From Maylandia zebra (lineage: Eukaryota; Chordata; Actinopteri; Cichliformes; Cichlidae), in assembly GCF_041146795.1 (NCBI RefSeq), contig NC_135170.1:6722033-6786032 (forward strand): a stretch of 64,000 bases of DNA, in the 5' to 3' direction. Shown here piece after piece: positions 54,801-64,000 of the stretch. The position numbers and the translations under genes are program-made. Below the pieces are notes generated by a model. It saw only the letters and a program-made list of their open reading frames with translations. It was not told where the DNA came from and ran no database searches. Every line of letters begins with the position of its first letter. The first letter of the stretch is position 1.

Positions 54801-56452
54801 CGTTACTAATGCTGCACTTAAATGTCTTAAACATTACAAAGTAAAGAAAATCATGATCTTAATCTCAATCCGTTTTCACACAGTGAGACTGCAGAGGCCC
54901 AGCATCTCCTTGACATCTCCTAATGCAGGACTTGTCTGGGGTCCTGAAGGTGCACAGATCACCAGGGGTTACAGCTTTGTCCTCACCTGTTCCATTAACT
55001 CCACATTTTCCAGTGGACATTTTATTCTGAGCTTCTCTGGCTCCAACCTCACAGAGCCAGCAGTCAACAACTCAGCCTCCTTTAGTTTCCCTGTAGCTGA
55101 GTATGAACAGCAGGGCAACTACAGCTGTGTGTACGAGGTCACAGTGTCCACACGGACATTCAGATCTGCTGCAACAGCACCGATTACTGTCATCATTAAA
55201 TGTAAGTACACTGTTAAATATATGTATTTTTATTTTTTACTAAGAAAGAAGAATCATAAATATCACTGGCAATTCTACTGGGCAGTATTTTTCCCTCAGA
55301 CGTCTCTCATTCTGTTAATTTCTAAATTTGTATGCATTTAAAAAGAAAGAAAAGGAGAAGCAGGTATAAGTCAGAAGGCAGTTCTGATATAGAAACAAAG
55401 CTGAACAGAAATAGGAACAAGCACAACTGATAATATATCCTAGCAAAGCAATCCTTTGCTATTTGTATTTGCTTATACATGCTCTGGACCAGAGATGTCA
55501 AACAAATCGACATGGGAAAGACTCCAATCTGGCATAAATTTTAGACTTTATCTGAATTTTCATAGACTTTTTAGCTTGTCCTACTGACAAAGATCTCACC
55601 CACAGTCATTCATTACTACATCAAAGTAATTAAGTAACAGAAACAATTAAATAAAAAAGTTTGGGTTTTGCACAACAGAAAAACTGAGACATATGTTGAA
55701 CTTGCACTTCTTTTTCTTATATTGAAAAAATGCAGGTATTAAATGTGCTATAACTTTTGTACACTGTTTCAACCCACTTAAGATGAGTGTGGGCTGTATT
55801 TGGCTTCCGCTGTAAAATGGGTTTGACATCCCTGCTCTGCATTAACAACCTAAATGAGAAGCAGTTCATTTCAGTGGGACAGAATGTGTTCTAATAGACA
55901 AATGCTGTCCTCCTAGTGTCTTTGATGCCGCTGGTGTCCTCTGTATCTGTTGTAATCCTGCTGCTGCTCCTGCTGCTGCTCTTAGCGGTGTGGCTGATCC
56001 TCAGAAGAAAACGACAACACAAGCAGCCTGCAGCTCTCATCCAAACTCAAAGTGTGTACTCACCAAGAGACACAATTTTAATTGATTACAAGTTTAACTA
56101 TATATTCACATTGTTTTCCTTTACGTGTGTTTCAGTGGTTGTCCAAGTTGGGAATGACTACACGTGGGGAGACAATGAGGGCGATGAGGAGGTCTATGTG
56201 AATGTTGATCTGCATCAAAAAATAAAAGGTGAAGCTACAGGAGAGGATGGAGACTTGAGCGATGACTATGAGGAGCCAGTGAATGATGGCGACTGTGATT
56301 TTAAGGAAACAGATCCCAGTGACTATTACAGATGTCCAAAAGAGGCCTGTATGTTTGTAGACAATCACAGGGAAGAAGATGATGATGAAGAGAAAACTAG
56401 TCATGCAGAAGATGTCTTTGAGAATGTATCCCCTCCATCACCAGTTTATTAA
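48814..56452 (+). CDS. SRCR-Ig transmembrane receptor, gene B (complete)
   Basis: Nine coding exons: 48814-48856, 49024-49062, 49162-49473, 49760-50074, 52659-52946, 53063-53350, 54884-55201, 55917-56051 and 56136-56452. They total 2055 bases, or 684 residues plus stop. All introns are GT-AG and phase 1. The domain order is signal peptide (about residues 1-27), SRCR 1 and 2 (eight cysteines each), three Ig-like domains, a transmembrane helix and an acidic tail of about 105 residues with several tyrosines. This mix suggests a leukocyte surface receptor that binds ligand through SRCR/Ig modules and recruits SH2 proteins; that role is inferred from family knowledge. It is the inverted paralogue of gene A. 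The exact orthologue name is not recognised. Confidence 0.88.
49024..49062 (+). CDS. Gene B exon 2: signal peptide end
   Basis: 39-base microexon after TTCTTCAG, encoding [13 protein letters not shown], before GTCAGT. Cleavage is likely near the AAG at the junction with SRCR 1. Confidence 0.75.
49162..49473 (+). CDS. Gene B exon 3: SRCR domain 1
   Basis: 312 bases, phase 1-1, with [24 protein letters not shown] and GEDAGVVC. Eight cysteines. Nearly identical to gene A exon 3. Confidence 0.93.
49760..50074 (+). CDS. Gene B exon 4: SRCR domain 2
   Basis: 315 bases, phase 1-1, with [30 protein letters not shown] and [10 protein letters not shown]. It is more diverged from gene A exon 4 (for example CRSLDC against CGQLGC) than SRCR 1 is. 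Confidence 0.92.
51824..51850. repeat. CA dinucleotide microsatellite
   Basis: About 13 CA units after TATATAC in the intron of gene B between SRCR 2 and Ig 1. Confidence 0.9.
52258..52522 (+). repeat. tRNA-derived SINE in gene B intron
   Basis: GGGGCGATCGTGGCTCAAGA (A-box region) and GGTTGCCGGTTCGAGCCC (B-box consensus), then CTTGGGCAAGACACTTCACC and a tail ATATACAAATACAGGCC. The surrounding intron matches gene A at 3540-3690, where the SINE is absent. Confidence 0.8.
52659..52946 (+). CDS. Gene B exon 5: Ig-like domain 1
   Basis: 288 bases, phase 1-1, with cysteines in ISITCSVSS and GLYQCQYEK. Almost the same as gene A exon 5; one visible change is DDG to DKG before LYQC. Confidence 0.9.
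53063..53350 (+). CDS. Gene B exon 6: Ig-like domain 2
   Basis: 288 bases, phase 1-1, with cysteines in IGITCSIS and GLYQCQYQE. The acceptor-proximal codons read VSKPNIS and are two codons shorter than gene A. Confidence 0.9.
53800..54036 (+). repeat. LINE 3' tail with TCTTA repeats
   Basis: ACAAATTTCCCACGTGTGGG, ACTAATAAAGGTTATC and a TCTTA tandem tail resemble the 3' end of Rex1-like or related fish LINEs. A minus-strand relative is at 58680-58800. Confidence 0.55.
54160..54345 (+). repeat. SINE/L2-type repeat
   Basis: GTGGTGCAGTGGTTAGCACT, GTTGCCTCACAGTGGGAAGG and GAGTTTGCATGTTCTCCCTG are the standard phrases of a fish dispersed family. Related copies at 58568-58680 and 60037-60275. Confidence 0.65.
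54884..55201 (+). CDS. Gene B exon 7: Ig-like domain 3
   Basis: 318 bases, phase 1-1, with FVLTCSINS and GNYSCVYEV cysteines and several N-glycosylation motifs, before a GTAAG donor. Confidence 0.9.
55917..56051 (+). CDS. Gene B exon 8: transmembrane segment
   Basis: 135 bases, phase 1-1. [18 protein letters not shown] forms one membrane helix, followed by the basic RRKRQHK stop-transfer signal, so the C-terminus is cytoplasmic. Confidence 0.9.
56136..56452 (+). CDS. Gene B exon 9: cytoplasmic tail and stop
   Basis: Acidic tail with tyrosines in NDYTWGD, EVYVNVD, DDYEEPV, DYYRCPK and the terminal SPVY. One clear pYxN motif (YVNV). The position matching gene A NYEN is VFEN here, so that tyrosine is phenylalanine. 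TAA stop at 56450-56452. Confidence 0.88.
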
Positions 56453-56517
56453 CATTCATAACAACCTGAATCGCATAAACATCCAAAATACAACCACACC
56501 GAAAATACCTGCAGGCC

Positions 56518-56523
56518 AATAAA
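56518..56523 (+). terminator. Polyadenylation signal of gene B
   Basis: AATAAA 66 bases past the stop codon. Further AATAAA-like sites at 57438-57450 could extend the 3' UTR. Confidence 0.55.
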
Positions 56524-58567
56524 TGTTCACCAGTGTCGTATGGGTTCTATTTCTTCAATATACCATTCTTTGTAACAATATTTCCCTGATATAATGAATG
56601 GTATTTAGCAATTAATCTTGTATTATGTGGTCCAAACTGAAGTACTATAAGTACTTTTAAATTACAGTTATTTTCGATTCCTTGTGGCATGAAAGTTAAA
56701 GGAATCATCTTCGGCCCAATGCCTTTGGTGGTCACCTGACTTTACAATGTCCTGATCTGTGAGTTTGATATCGGTTCTTATTTAAAGGTTCCCCTTCTGG
56801 ATCTCTGCAGGCTGCATGTCAAAGCTAAATGTGAAGGGTGTGTGGGGGGAGGCTCAAATGATCGTAAAACTGTTTATCGAAGTGTATCGTTAAAATTGGG
56901 CTTTGTCCCCTGAGGTTCTTGTCATGTCTGCTCCTTGTTCATGACGCCCAGTTTCAAAATATCAGGAGAAAATTGGCAAAATTGCTCATCTTGAAGCTTT
57001 ATAGTGGGACTAAAACCAATGGGTGATGTCAACCGTTCTAAGGTTATCCTTTCCTCTAACATTAAAACATTTTCTTTACACTGTAAGAAAATATTAGTTT
57101 TTTACCCTACATATTGAAATCCTCTTATTCCAAGTAGCCTTTGACAAACACCACTGAACAATTTAGGTTCAAAAAACTGTTTGACTTTTTTTCACCCTTT
57201 ATAATCTTACAAAGAGTGCATCAGTAATGGATGGAAACATTCTTTTAAACAACCTTTCCTTTGAACCTTTACTTTTTTTTTCATTTTATTGAGTCATACT
57301 GTATTTTATATTTGATCTTGGACGCGAATCTGGGTTGGCTTCATTTTAAAATGTACAAGTCTGAGCCTGAATTATTGTTTTTCAATGCTTTTTGTTTTTA
57401 TCTTCATATGTTATTCTATTTTCTTGGTGTATATATCTAAAATAAAATAAAAAAGGTTTTATGTTGCATGCTACTGTACACGTCAACATTACATTATACT
57501 CTGTGCATGATACTCAAATACTTTTCCAAGGCAAACCAGAAGTTATGTATTGATATTTTGGTAAAGTTATAAACACCCTGCAAATACTTTGAATAAATTC
57601 TTACAAAATATTTAGTTTCATCAGGATGTTATTGCAGACACTCACATTAATACAACCTTGACTGGTCTTAATTTGGATGTTCTTGTAGAGCCATGAATAA
57701 TAAGCAGGCTGATCTGGGTGGTGTAATAATATCTTAGTCATTTGGAGATGCAGATACAGCAGCTATCCAGAGTCTCCACTTCTATTTCTGACCTTGGCAT
57801 CCTTTGGTTTACTGACATACTTCTTTATTTATGCAGCAGCCCCGATGATTCAAAGCTGACTTGAACATTATTCCATATGTGTTCTTCTGTATATCTTTGT
57901 TCTTGTGAACAGATCTTTTGGCTTCATTATAAACGGGCACAATGCCTAAAGTTACCAGAGAGCTGAATTTAAATAACTTTTTTTAAAATGACAGAATACT
58001 TAACTCCATAAAACCTTTTACAGCCATTACACACATCAAGATAATTAGTTGGCATTTTGTATCAGCAGACTGTACCAAGAGTACCAACCAATCACATTCA
58101 AACTTGTTTCTGGTTTGAACCAATGATCTGACAGTCTGATGCCTACAAAGCCACAAATACATATGACACAGGGTCCTTGTAATGTTCACAAGCAGCGCTC
58201 ACATACACACAGTGTGGAAATGTTAGCACTCTGAGCTCATCCTCAGTGATGAGGCCCTGTAACCTGAGACAAGACAGACTCTGTTTATAATACAAGCTCA
58301 GCTCTGAGCAACTGCTGAGGTCACTTGTTGGCTGTCATTTAATGTCTGATAAATTGAAATGTACACAGAGCACACAGCCTGACACATAAAAGATATTTAG
58401 AAAGAAAAATTCCAAGATACTCATGTAGTATATGCTAGTTAGCTAAGCATAGCTTAAAGGAAGGAAACACTGGATATATTGAAAAGTAGTCTAACTTTAC
58501 CCACCAGTTACTACAGAGAAAGATGATTAAAAAAATAGGATTCAATATATTAAACTATAACAGTTTA
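56524..58567. other. Gene B 3' flank, no further gene seen
   Basis: AT-rich sequence without supported open frames or recognised repeat termini. May contain extended 3' UTR of gene B up to about 57450. Confidence 0.5.
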
Positions 58568-58810
58568 AAATGGCAGCGCACTGGTGCATTGATTAGCACT
58601 GCTGTCTCATATCGGGAAGGTTTGAATCCACCAGCAGGCAGTCTTTGTGTGTGGACTCTCCATGTTGTGCTTGTATGGTTTAAGATAAGCTAAGACTTTA
58701 TTGATCCCACGGCGGGGAAATTTGTTCATTACCTCAGCTCAGGTACAGATAGCAGAAGAAAAATAAGCAAACAAATACAAAATAAATAAGATAATACACG
58801 ATATACAACA
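58568..58810. repeat. SINE-type fragment next to inverted LINE tail
   Basis: GCGCACTGGTGCATTGATTAGC with TGCTGTCTCATATCGGGAAGG, then a minus-strand tail TAAGATAAGCTAAGACTTTA, TTGATCCCACGGCGGGGAAA. Both are dispersed fish repeats. Confidence 0.5.
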
Positions 58811-60036
58811 GCAGCATACACAGTATGTGATTATGGATAGAGGGTTGTGGAAATATACAAAAAATAAATGTAACTACTTACCACTACTATTATTACTAAA
58901 TACCCGAGTAATAGATATATATAAGTATGAGTATAGACGTATACTCGGGGTCTCTCTGGGTACTCCAGCTTCCACCCACAGTCGAGGGGATGAAGCTTTA
59001 TTAAACAATATTGTTAAACGTTTCAACACTGTGAAGTTTGACTTCACAGTGAAGGCACATTGAGATGCAGTAAGCATTACTTTTACATTAACATGCAACT
59101 AAGTCTTCATCTACTGTCTGTAGGCACAAAATAATGCATTACTGATCCCTCGTCACACATGACTAACGCTAATGAATCAATGTTCAGACGTTACCTAATA
59201 ATGTAACATGTTCATGTGAAATTATTAAATATTATTAACAGTGCCTTTCACTGTGTTATAACATATCTTAAAATTAAAGTGTTTATATGCATTTCATACA
59301 ACCTGTTTGTATGCATATTTGCTTCATGTTTTGTTTTGGGGCTTTTTTTTGTATTTTGGAGTTTATTTTTGCACCATCCACCTGTAAGGAGAAGCATTGG
59401 AGGATGACCTTTGCTGTCTTTACTTCAGTCAAAATAAAAATCTCTAGGCGCTGAAATCTGAGCTTGTTATTGCCTCTTTTTTTCTTACATACTGCTATGA
59501 TACTTACTTTAGTAAAATGTGTTGAATTTGCCATAATTTAAATCACAGTTATATCGAGTCAACAAATCATAACTTTTCAGCTGACTGCTATTTGTGGAGT
59601 TTGGACAAATAAAGAGCACTATTTCCATTAGTCAGTTCTGAGTGATGGAAGTAAAATGTTGCGCAAAACGCATTTGTGCAGTTTTAGTTTTTTGACATTT
59701 ACTGGCACCATTTAAAGAAGTTACAGATTTTGAGCACATAAGTACTTTAATTAAAGAGAAGCCATTTTGGCCTAGACAACGTTTGTCAAGTACAAAAACA
59801 CACAATTCAATAAGATAATGTTTTATTTGCTTTAGTGATCATTTATTTCCTCACTTGTAATTACTGGTCTTTTCATTCCAGTTAAGTTTCAAGTTTTGTA
59901 TCTAATAGAAAGAGGTTCAACACTGCTAAAAGGAGTTTACATTTTTGCACTATAAGGTTTGTGGCTTCCATTTGTAACTGAATTCTGTTTGAGGCCGTCT
60001 GTCTGTGTTTAGATGATATAGCTTTTCATTTGCAGC

Positions 60037-60275
60037 ACGATGGTGCGGTGACTGTCACTGTTACCTCACAACAATAGGTCCTGGGTTCAATTTCACCATC
60101 TATTTGGAGTTTGCATGTTCTCCTTGTCGTGGGTACTCGAGCTTCCTCCCACAATCCAAAGACACGTGGTTAGTGAGGTTAGGTTAACTGGTGATCCTAA
60201 ATTACCCATAGGTGTGTATGCGAATGGTTATCTGTCTCCCTGCGTTAACCCTGCGACCTGTCCAGGATCATACTA
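60037..60275 (+). repeat. SINE/L2-type repeat
   Basis: CACGATGGTGCGGTGACTGT, GGTCCTGGGTTCAATTTCAC (B-box-like), GAGTTTGCATGTTCTCCTTG and GGCGACCTG-like end (CTGCGACCTGTCCAGGATC). A 3'-truncated member of the family seen at 54160 and 4789. Confidence 0.65.
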
Positions 60276-63143
60276 ATCATTCTTTTGTCACAGTGAATTG
60301 TTCACGTCTTCTTATCCCTGTTCAACTTAAAAGAGCACTGAGCACACAGTGTAGGGTTCTTCTTCACCATGTGTCATAAAATGAGATGAACACTTTAAAC
60401 TCCTAACAAATTGTCAAAGAAGCAAATAAAAACATGTGATCTTATATTAGCCTCACTATGTACAAAATAAAAGTAACAGGAAGGATTTTTTTCCCATTAT
60501 TTTACATGGTATTAATTATGTAAACCTTGACCTTAGTTTTTTATTTACAGTAAATAAAGAGGAAATGAAAAATTGCTAACAAGCTGCTATTTTCCCAGAG
60601 AGGAAGAAGAAGAAAACTAGCAGGACAGCAAACAAGGTGATTATATAAGTATATATAGATATACTATTATTAAAGGAATTTATTTTAAACTAATAGCTAT
60701 GATTGGACCATGATCGTGGTTTAATGTAAAAGAAGAGATTGTATAATGTGTTAAAAGGTAAACATTAGGCTAAACCTCTTTTGATTTACTGGGGCAGCCC
60801 TTCATTCTGAAACGAGCCACTTTAGCTCCTGTCCTGTTAAACCAGCTTTCTTCTGATGAGCTACTTCTCACGAACAGCAGGTGGGTGGGCCTTCTGTGCA
60901 CAGAAGTCCACAAACTGCTACAAAAATATTTCAGATTTTAAAATATTTACATTTTTGCTAAAATATTTCAGCAAGACTATTTCATAGGATAAGTATGTAT
61001 AGATATACTTTGCATGACTTGTTTGGGATGTTTTGGATTTGTTTGTCTAATTCACCATTACATTGGTAATTAACCTTCCTGTAAAGTACATCACCCACAT
61101 GAGAAGTGACACTCTGGGAAATGTGATCTCTCCTTATTTAGAGAACATTTTAATCCCAAAAAGCTAAAAGCTTTAAGGGGAACAGCCCTTACTGTGTTGC
61201 CAGGTTTAAACACTTTTTGCTCACAGTGGTTGTGCTGTGAAGCAGACATGCAGTTTAACTTCCATGTCACACAAACCTTTCTTTAGTGATCAGGAGAGAA
61301 CCATATTACAATAATGTATCACTAAAAACCAATAATCTGTCATTTCTTTATCAGTTCAATTTCAGCTATAATGAAAATGGGTTGAAATGATTAAAATTGT
61401 TTTTTCAGCATGAAATAAGAAAACAGGGCAACCACCAAAACAGCTAGTCCACTGATTACGTCAAACAGATAGCAAACCAGGTTTGAGGAGAAGAGATGTC
61501 AGATGGATGTGCTCATCTTTGAACTTAGCATTAAAACTGAAAATATTCTGGAGATGAAAATACTCTTCAAGATATGTTCAGATAACCTCGAGTCCACATT
61601 CTAGTTTTGGTCGGTTAGATCAAGACTGATTCTTCAAGATTAGGCAGTCGATCAAAGTAAGAAATGATCATGATGTCTCTAAGTGGGAGAAGAATAAATC
61701 TATTTGGAAGGTGAGAACTCTCTTAAACAAAACATAACAAGGCTGCCTCAGTCTGCTGTGGCCGTGGACAGAGGATTACTGTAACTGGTGGGTGTCCTGT
61801 TTAGCAGTTGAGAAACCAAATCCCACAGCTTCAGAGCCTTAACTTACACAATACTTCTTATCCATAACGAACTTTTGATGTTGTCATTTTGCCCTAGTTT
61901 TGGCTCCTCAAAGACTGATATGAGCTTTCATCTTCTAGCTCAAATGTCTGGCCCTCTATCCGGTTGTTCAGTCTGACGTCACTAGCCGTGTCTGGGTCTA
62001 AACTCCGCTGCAGGTCCATTTATCAAACGATCACTATGGCATTACTGAGAGTTGAAAAACTGTCTAAAGTCTTTCATCTTTAATAAAATGATCAGCGTTC
62101 TGCTCTACCAGGTGTAACAATTGAGTTTAACATCCAGGCATCCATGAAAACGGGATTTATGACATTTAACGGAGTTAGAAGTTAGCAGGGAGTTAGCTCG
62201 CTAGCTTCTATCTAAATACAATATAGCATGTCCTGACTGCGGGGTTTTGGAAACAAATTAAAACGTACAGCTCTGTTATCACTTCCAGCATAAATGAAGA
62301 CAGAAAACTAAACAGCAGTGACGTTTGTAAGGTTACTGAAGTTGGGCTAGCTGCTATATAATGATGTGCTACGTGACCGCTAGCGACACAGCTATGTTAG
62401 CATAATATAAACAAGCTAACTTTTTTTCCACTCGATAAAAGTTAACGTGAGTGTTCTCGGTGGTCAGAAACAAATGTAATCGCATGGCAGGATGCTGTAA
62501 AAGGACCAAACTTCAGCCAGGAGAACAACTGAGATAATCCATCCACAATACGAGGTTCGTCATTCATATACTGCTGCATGGGCTGGGCTGTAGTTACATC
62601 CTAAGGTTTTAAAAACTGAGCTTAAATAAATGATTAGTGGTAATAAAAACCGAGGGAGGTCAACAGTGATCACTGACTGTTTTAGGAGCTTTTTGAGATC
62701 AAATAGAAGAAAATACAAAACATTAAACATGTTAACAACACAAAAGCCATATTAAACGCAGACTACTTTAGACCCGGAAGTAGGATTCGTCGCTTCATCA
62801 CTGAACAACCGGATTGGCTTGTCTCTTGAGAGTCTTACTCCCCTTACACAGTTCTGGTCAAAATCCTGTCTCCCTCATACAGCTCTCATATACCATTAAT
62901 GACATGGCCTAACAACACAGCTTTAGATTTAGGAGAGCATTGGGTGCAGAGAATGGAGTTAAAGTTTTGCTTTGTTGATATTCAGGAACAATTTAGAAAA
63001 TGTTTATGCAGGAATGTTTTCTGTCAACCACAATTCATGAATCCAAAGTTCCTATGGTGTCTGTTCACTGATCACCTCTGCCAGCCAAGCCACGTGAAGG
63101 TCTTTGCTGGTGTTATTGGCCACATTCAAACATTAAATATGTC
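60276..63143. other. Long stretch without supported genes
   Basis: No splice-framed coding exon was recognised. A CCGGAAGT motif at 62774-62781 stands in a slightly GC-richer patch and could belong to a promoter, but no adjoining first exon was found. Confidence 0.45.
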
Positions 63144-63188
63144 CACAGTCACACATTCAAACATTAAATGTTTGAATGTGTGACTGTG
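63144..63188. repeat. 45-bp near-perfect palindrome
   Basis: The 22 bases starting CACAGTCACACATTC are followed by one A and then their exact reverse complement ending GAATGTGTGACTGTG. The left half is part of a direct repeat (CACATTCAAACATTAAAT at 63121 and 63152). It would fold as a stem with almost no loop. Confidence 0.9.
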
Positions 63189-63703
63189 TAACTGTAATTT
63201 ACAAGCTAAGTCAGTTAAATGCAGCTAATGGCATGCTATTCAGTTTACTCTGATGTCCTTAACAAGTGTTCAAAATCCAGCACACTGTAGTGCTTTTAGA
63301 AAATAGTAACTTTAAGTTAATTTAGTTACTAGGCAGAAATTCATTTTGGTTATAGTAAAAAAGAAATATTAGAATTTTGTGTTTGCTTTTAACATAGAGG
63401 TGAATAAAGTCTTTTAAAAGGTGTTGTGTCATTATTTACTTCATCCTACATACTCTCAGTGAGACAGCACACTTTCAAAGTCCCAGTCTGGGTCACTTAT
63501 GAGGAATGACAAATCAGCATATTTTCTCCAGCAGTATCATGGCCTTGTGCATACAAACCCAAACAGGCTATGACCATGTGTTGTCTTTAGCTTTTTGATT
63601 AATGGCAGAGTATTCCTGACTTCACTGGCACATGTTAGCAAGCAGCACTGAGCTCATAGAGCTTAAATAGCACGGTGGGAGGGCCGGGACAGAGCAGCTG
63701 GGG

Positions 63704-63711
63704 TATATAAA
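63704..63711 (+). promoter_or_regulatory. TATA box of small heat-shock-like gene
   Basis: TATATAAA in GGGTATATAAAGGAC, preceded by a GC-rich stretch (GGTGGGAGGGCCGGGAC). The position predicts a transcript start near 63735 and a 5' UTR of about 110 bases before the ATG at 63843. Confidence 0.6.
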
Positions 63712-63842
63712 GGACTGCTGTGTAGATTCCCAAACTAAGAGAAGAGTCAATACGGAAAAACTGAGGAAGCTTTCAGTTCTCACTGGACCCTGAAGATATC
63801 TAGTCAGAGGCAGGAACCTGCAATCAAAACAACACTGACATC

Positions 63843-64000
63843 ATGTCCCAGCACGCAGCCTTGACCAGCTTGTTTGGCGATGACCCTTTCTTCAGTCATG
63901 AACGGGTGCTGTGGCCTCTCAATATTGAAGCCCTGTCTTCTCTCCAGCGAGACTTCTTTAACCGGAGAGCCAAACTAGCTGACAGCCTCCTGAGCCAGCT
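63843..64000 (+). CDS. Probable small heat-shock protein, N-terminus (runs off window)
   Basis: Open from ATG 63843 to the window end, 52 codons: MSQHAALTSLFGDDPFFSHE then RVLWPLNIEALSSLQ and RDFFNRRAKLADSLL. The DPFF and WPL phrases and the following charged helix resemble N-terminal arms of vertebrate small heat-shock proteins; an hspb9-like assignment is possible but from memory. The alpha-crystallin domain that would prove it lies outside the window. Such proteins are ATP-independent holdase chaperones. The TATA box and compact leader fit an inducible gene, but no clear heat-shock element was found. Confidence 0.5.
   Translation, partial: MSQHAALTSLFGDDPFFSHERVLWPLNIEALSSLQRDFFNRRAKLADSLLSQ

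Noticed and set aside
62770-62785. CCGGAAGT promoter of an unseen minus-strand gene
   Set aside because: A single ETS-like motif without a nearby first exon, TATA box or supported open frame.

Overview
This is vertebrate DNA, almost certainly a teleost and plausibly a cichlid. The coding exons are short, have GT-AG borders and lie in long AT-rich introns. The repeats are fish-type: Tc1-like and hAT transposons, R4/Rex6-type LINEs, tRNA-headed SINEs and GGAT-tailed L2-type repeats. No bacterial genes, rRNA, tRNA genes or CRISPR arrays were seen.

Two host loci frame the window. (1) A head-to-head inverted pair of receptor genes. Gene A (minus strand, 1-11678, running off the left edge) and gene B (plus strand, 48814-56452, complete, 684 codons in nine exons) share one architecture: signal peptide, two group-B SRCR domains, three Ig-like domains, one transmembrane helix and an acidic, tyrosine-bearing cytoplasmic tail. 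Every internal junction is phase 1. The exon-1 splice donor of gene A reads GG instead of GT. (2) At the right edge, a TATA-box promoter and the first 52 codons of what looks like a small heat-shock protein gene (63843 onward).

The roughly 37 kb between the two receptor genes is mainly a nest of mobile elements whose target duplications can be read. An L1-like LINE on the minus strand (17454-33848, 15-bp duplication TGACTGCAACTTCTA) was interrupted by four elements: a 10.8-kb transposon (18038-28833, 6-bp duplication ACAATC), a Tc1-like element (28849-30451), a tRNA-SINE and a hAT-type MITE. Next to it lies a 13.9-kb hAT-ended composite (33910-47847, 8-bp duplication GTGCTCAG). It contains an internal direct duplication, a TA-inserted MITE, a damaged Ty3/Gypsy element carrying two solo LTRs of other families, and an R4/Rex6-type LINE sitting in a TA microsatellite.

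The most unusual object is the 10.8-kb transposon. Its 2.3-2.4-kb terminal inverted repeats each carry a promoter region and a SAM-domain exon pair. Two convergent genes can therefore start with almost the same SAM N-terminus: one leads to a DDE integrase-type transposase, the other to a HECT E3 ubiquitin-ligase-like protein. The transposase exons are open. The HECT reading frame has one homopolymer frameshift and one in-frame stop. The termini (TAC...ATA) and 6-bp duplication fit what I recall of the IS3EU superfamily.

The rest (11.9-17.4 kb and 56.5-63.6 kb) holds repeat fragments, a decayed SAMD3-like sequence and long stretches with no recognisable gene.
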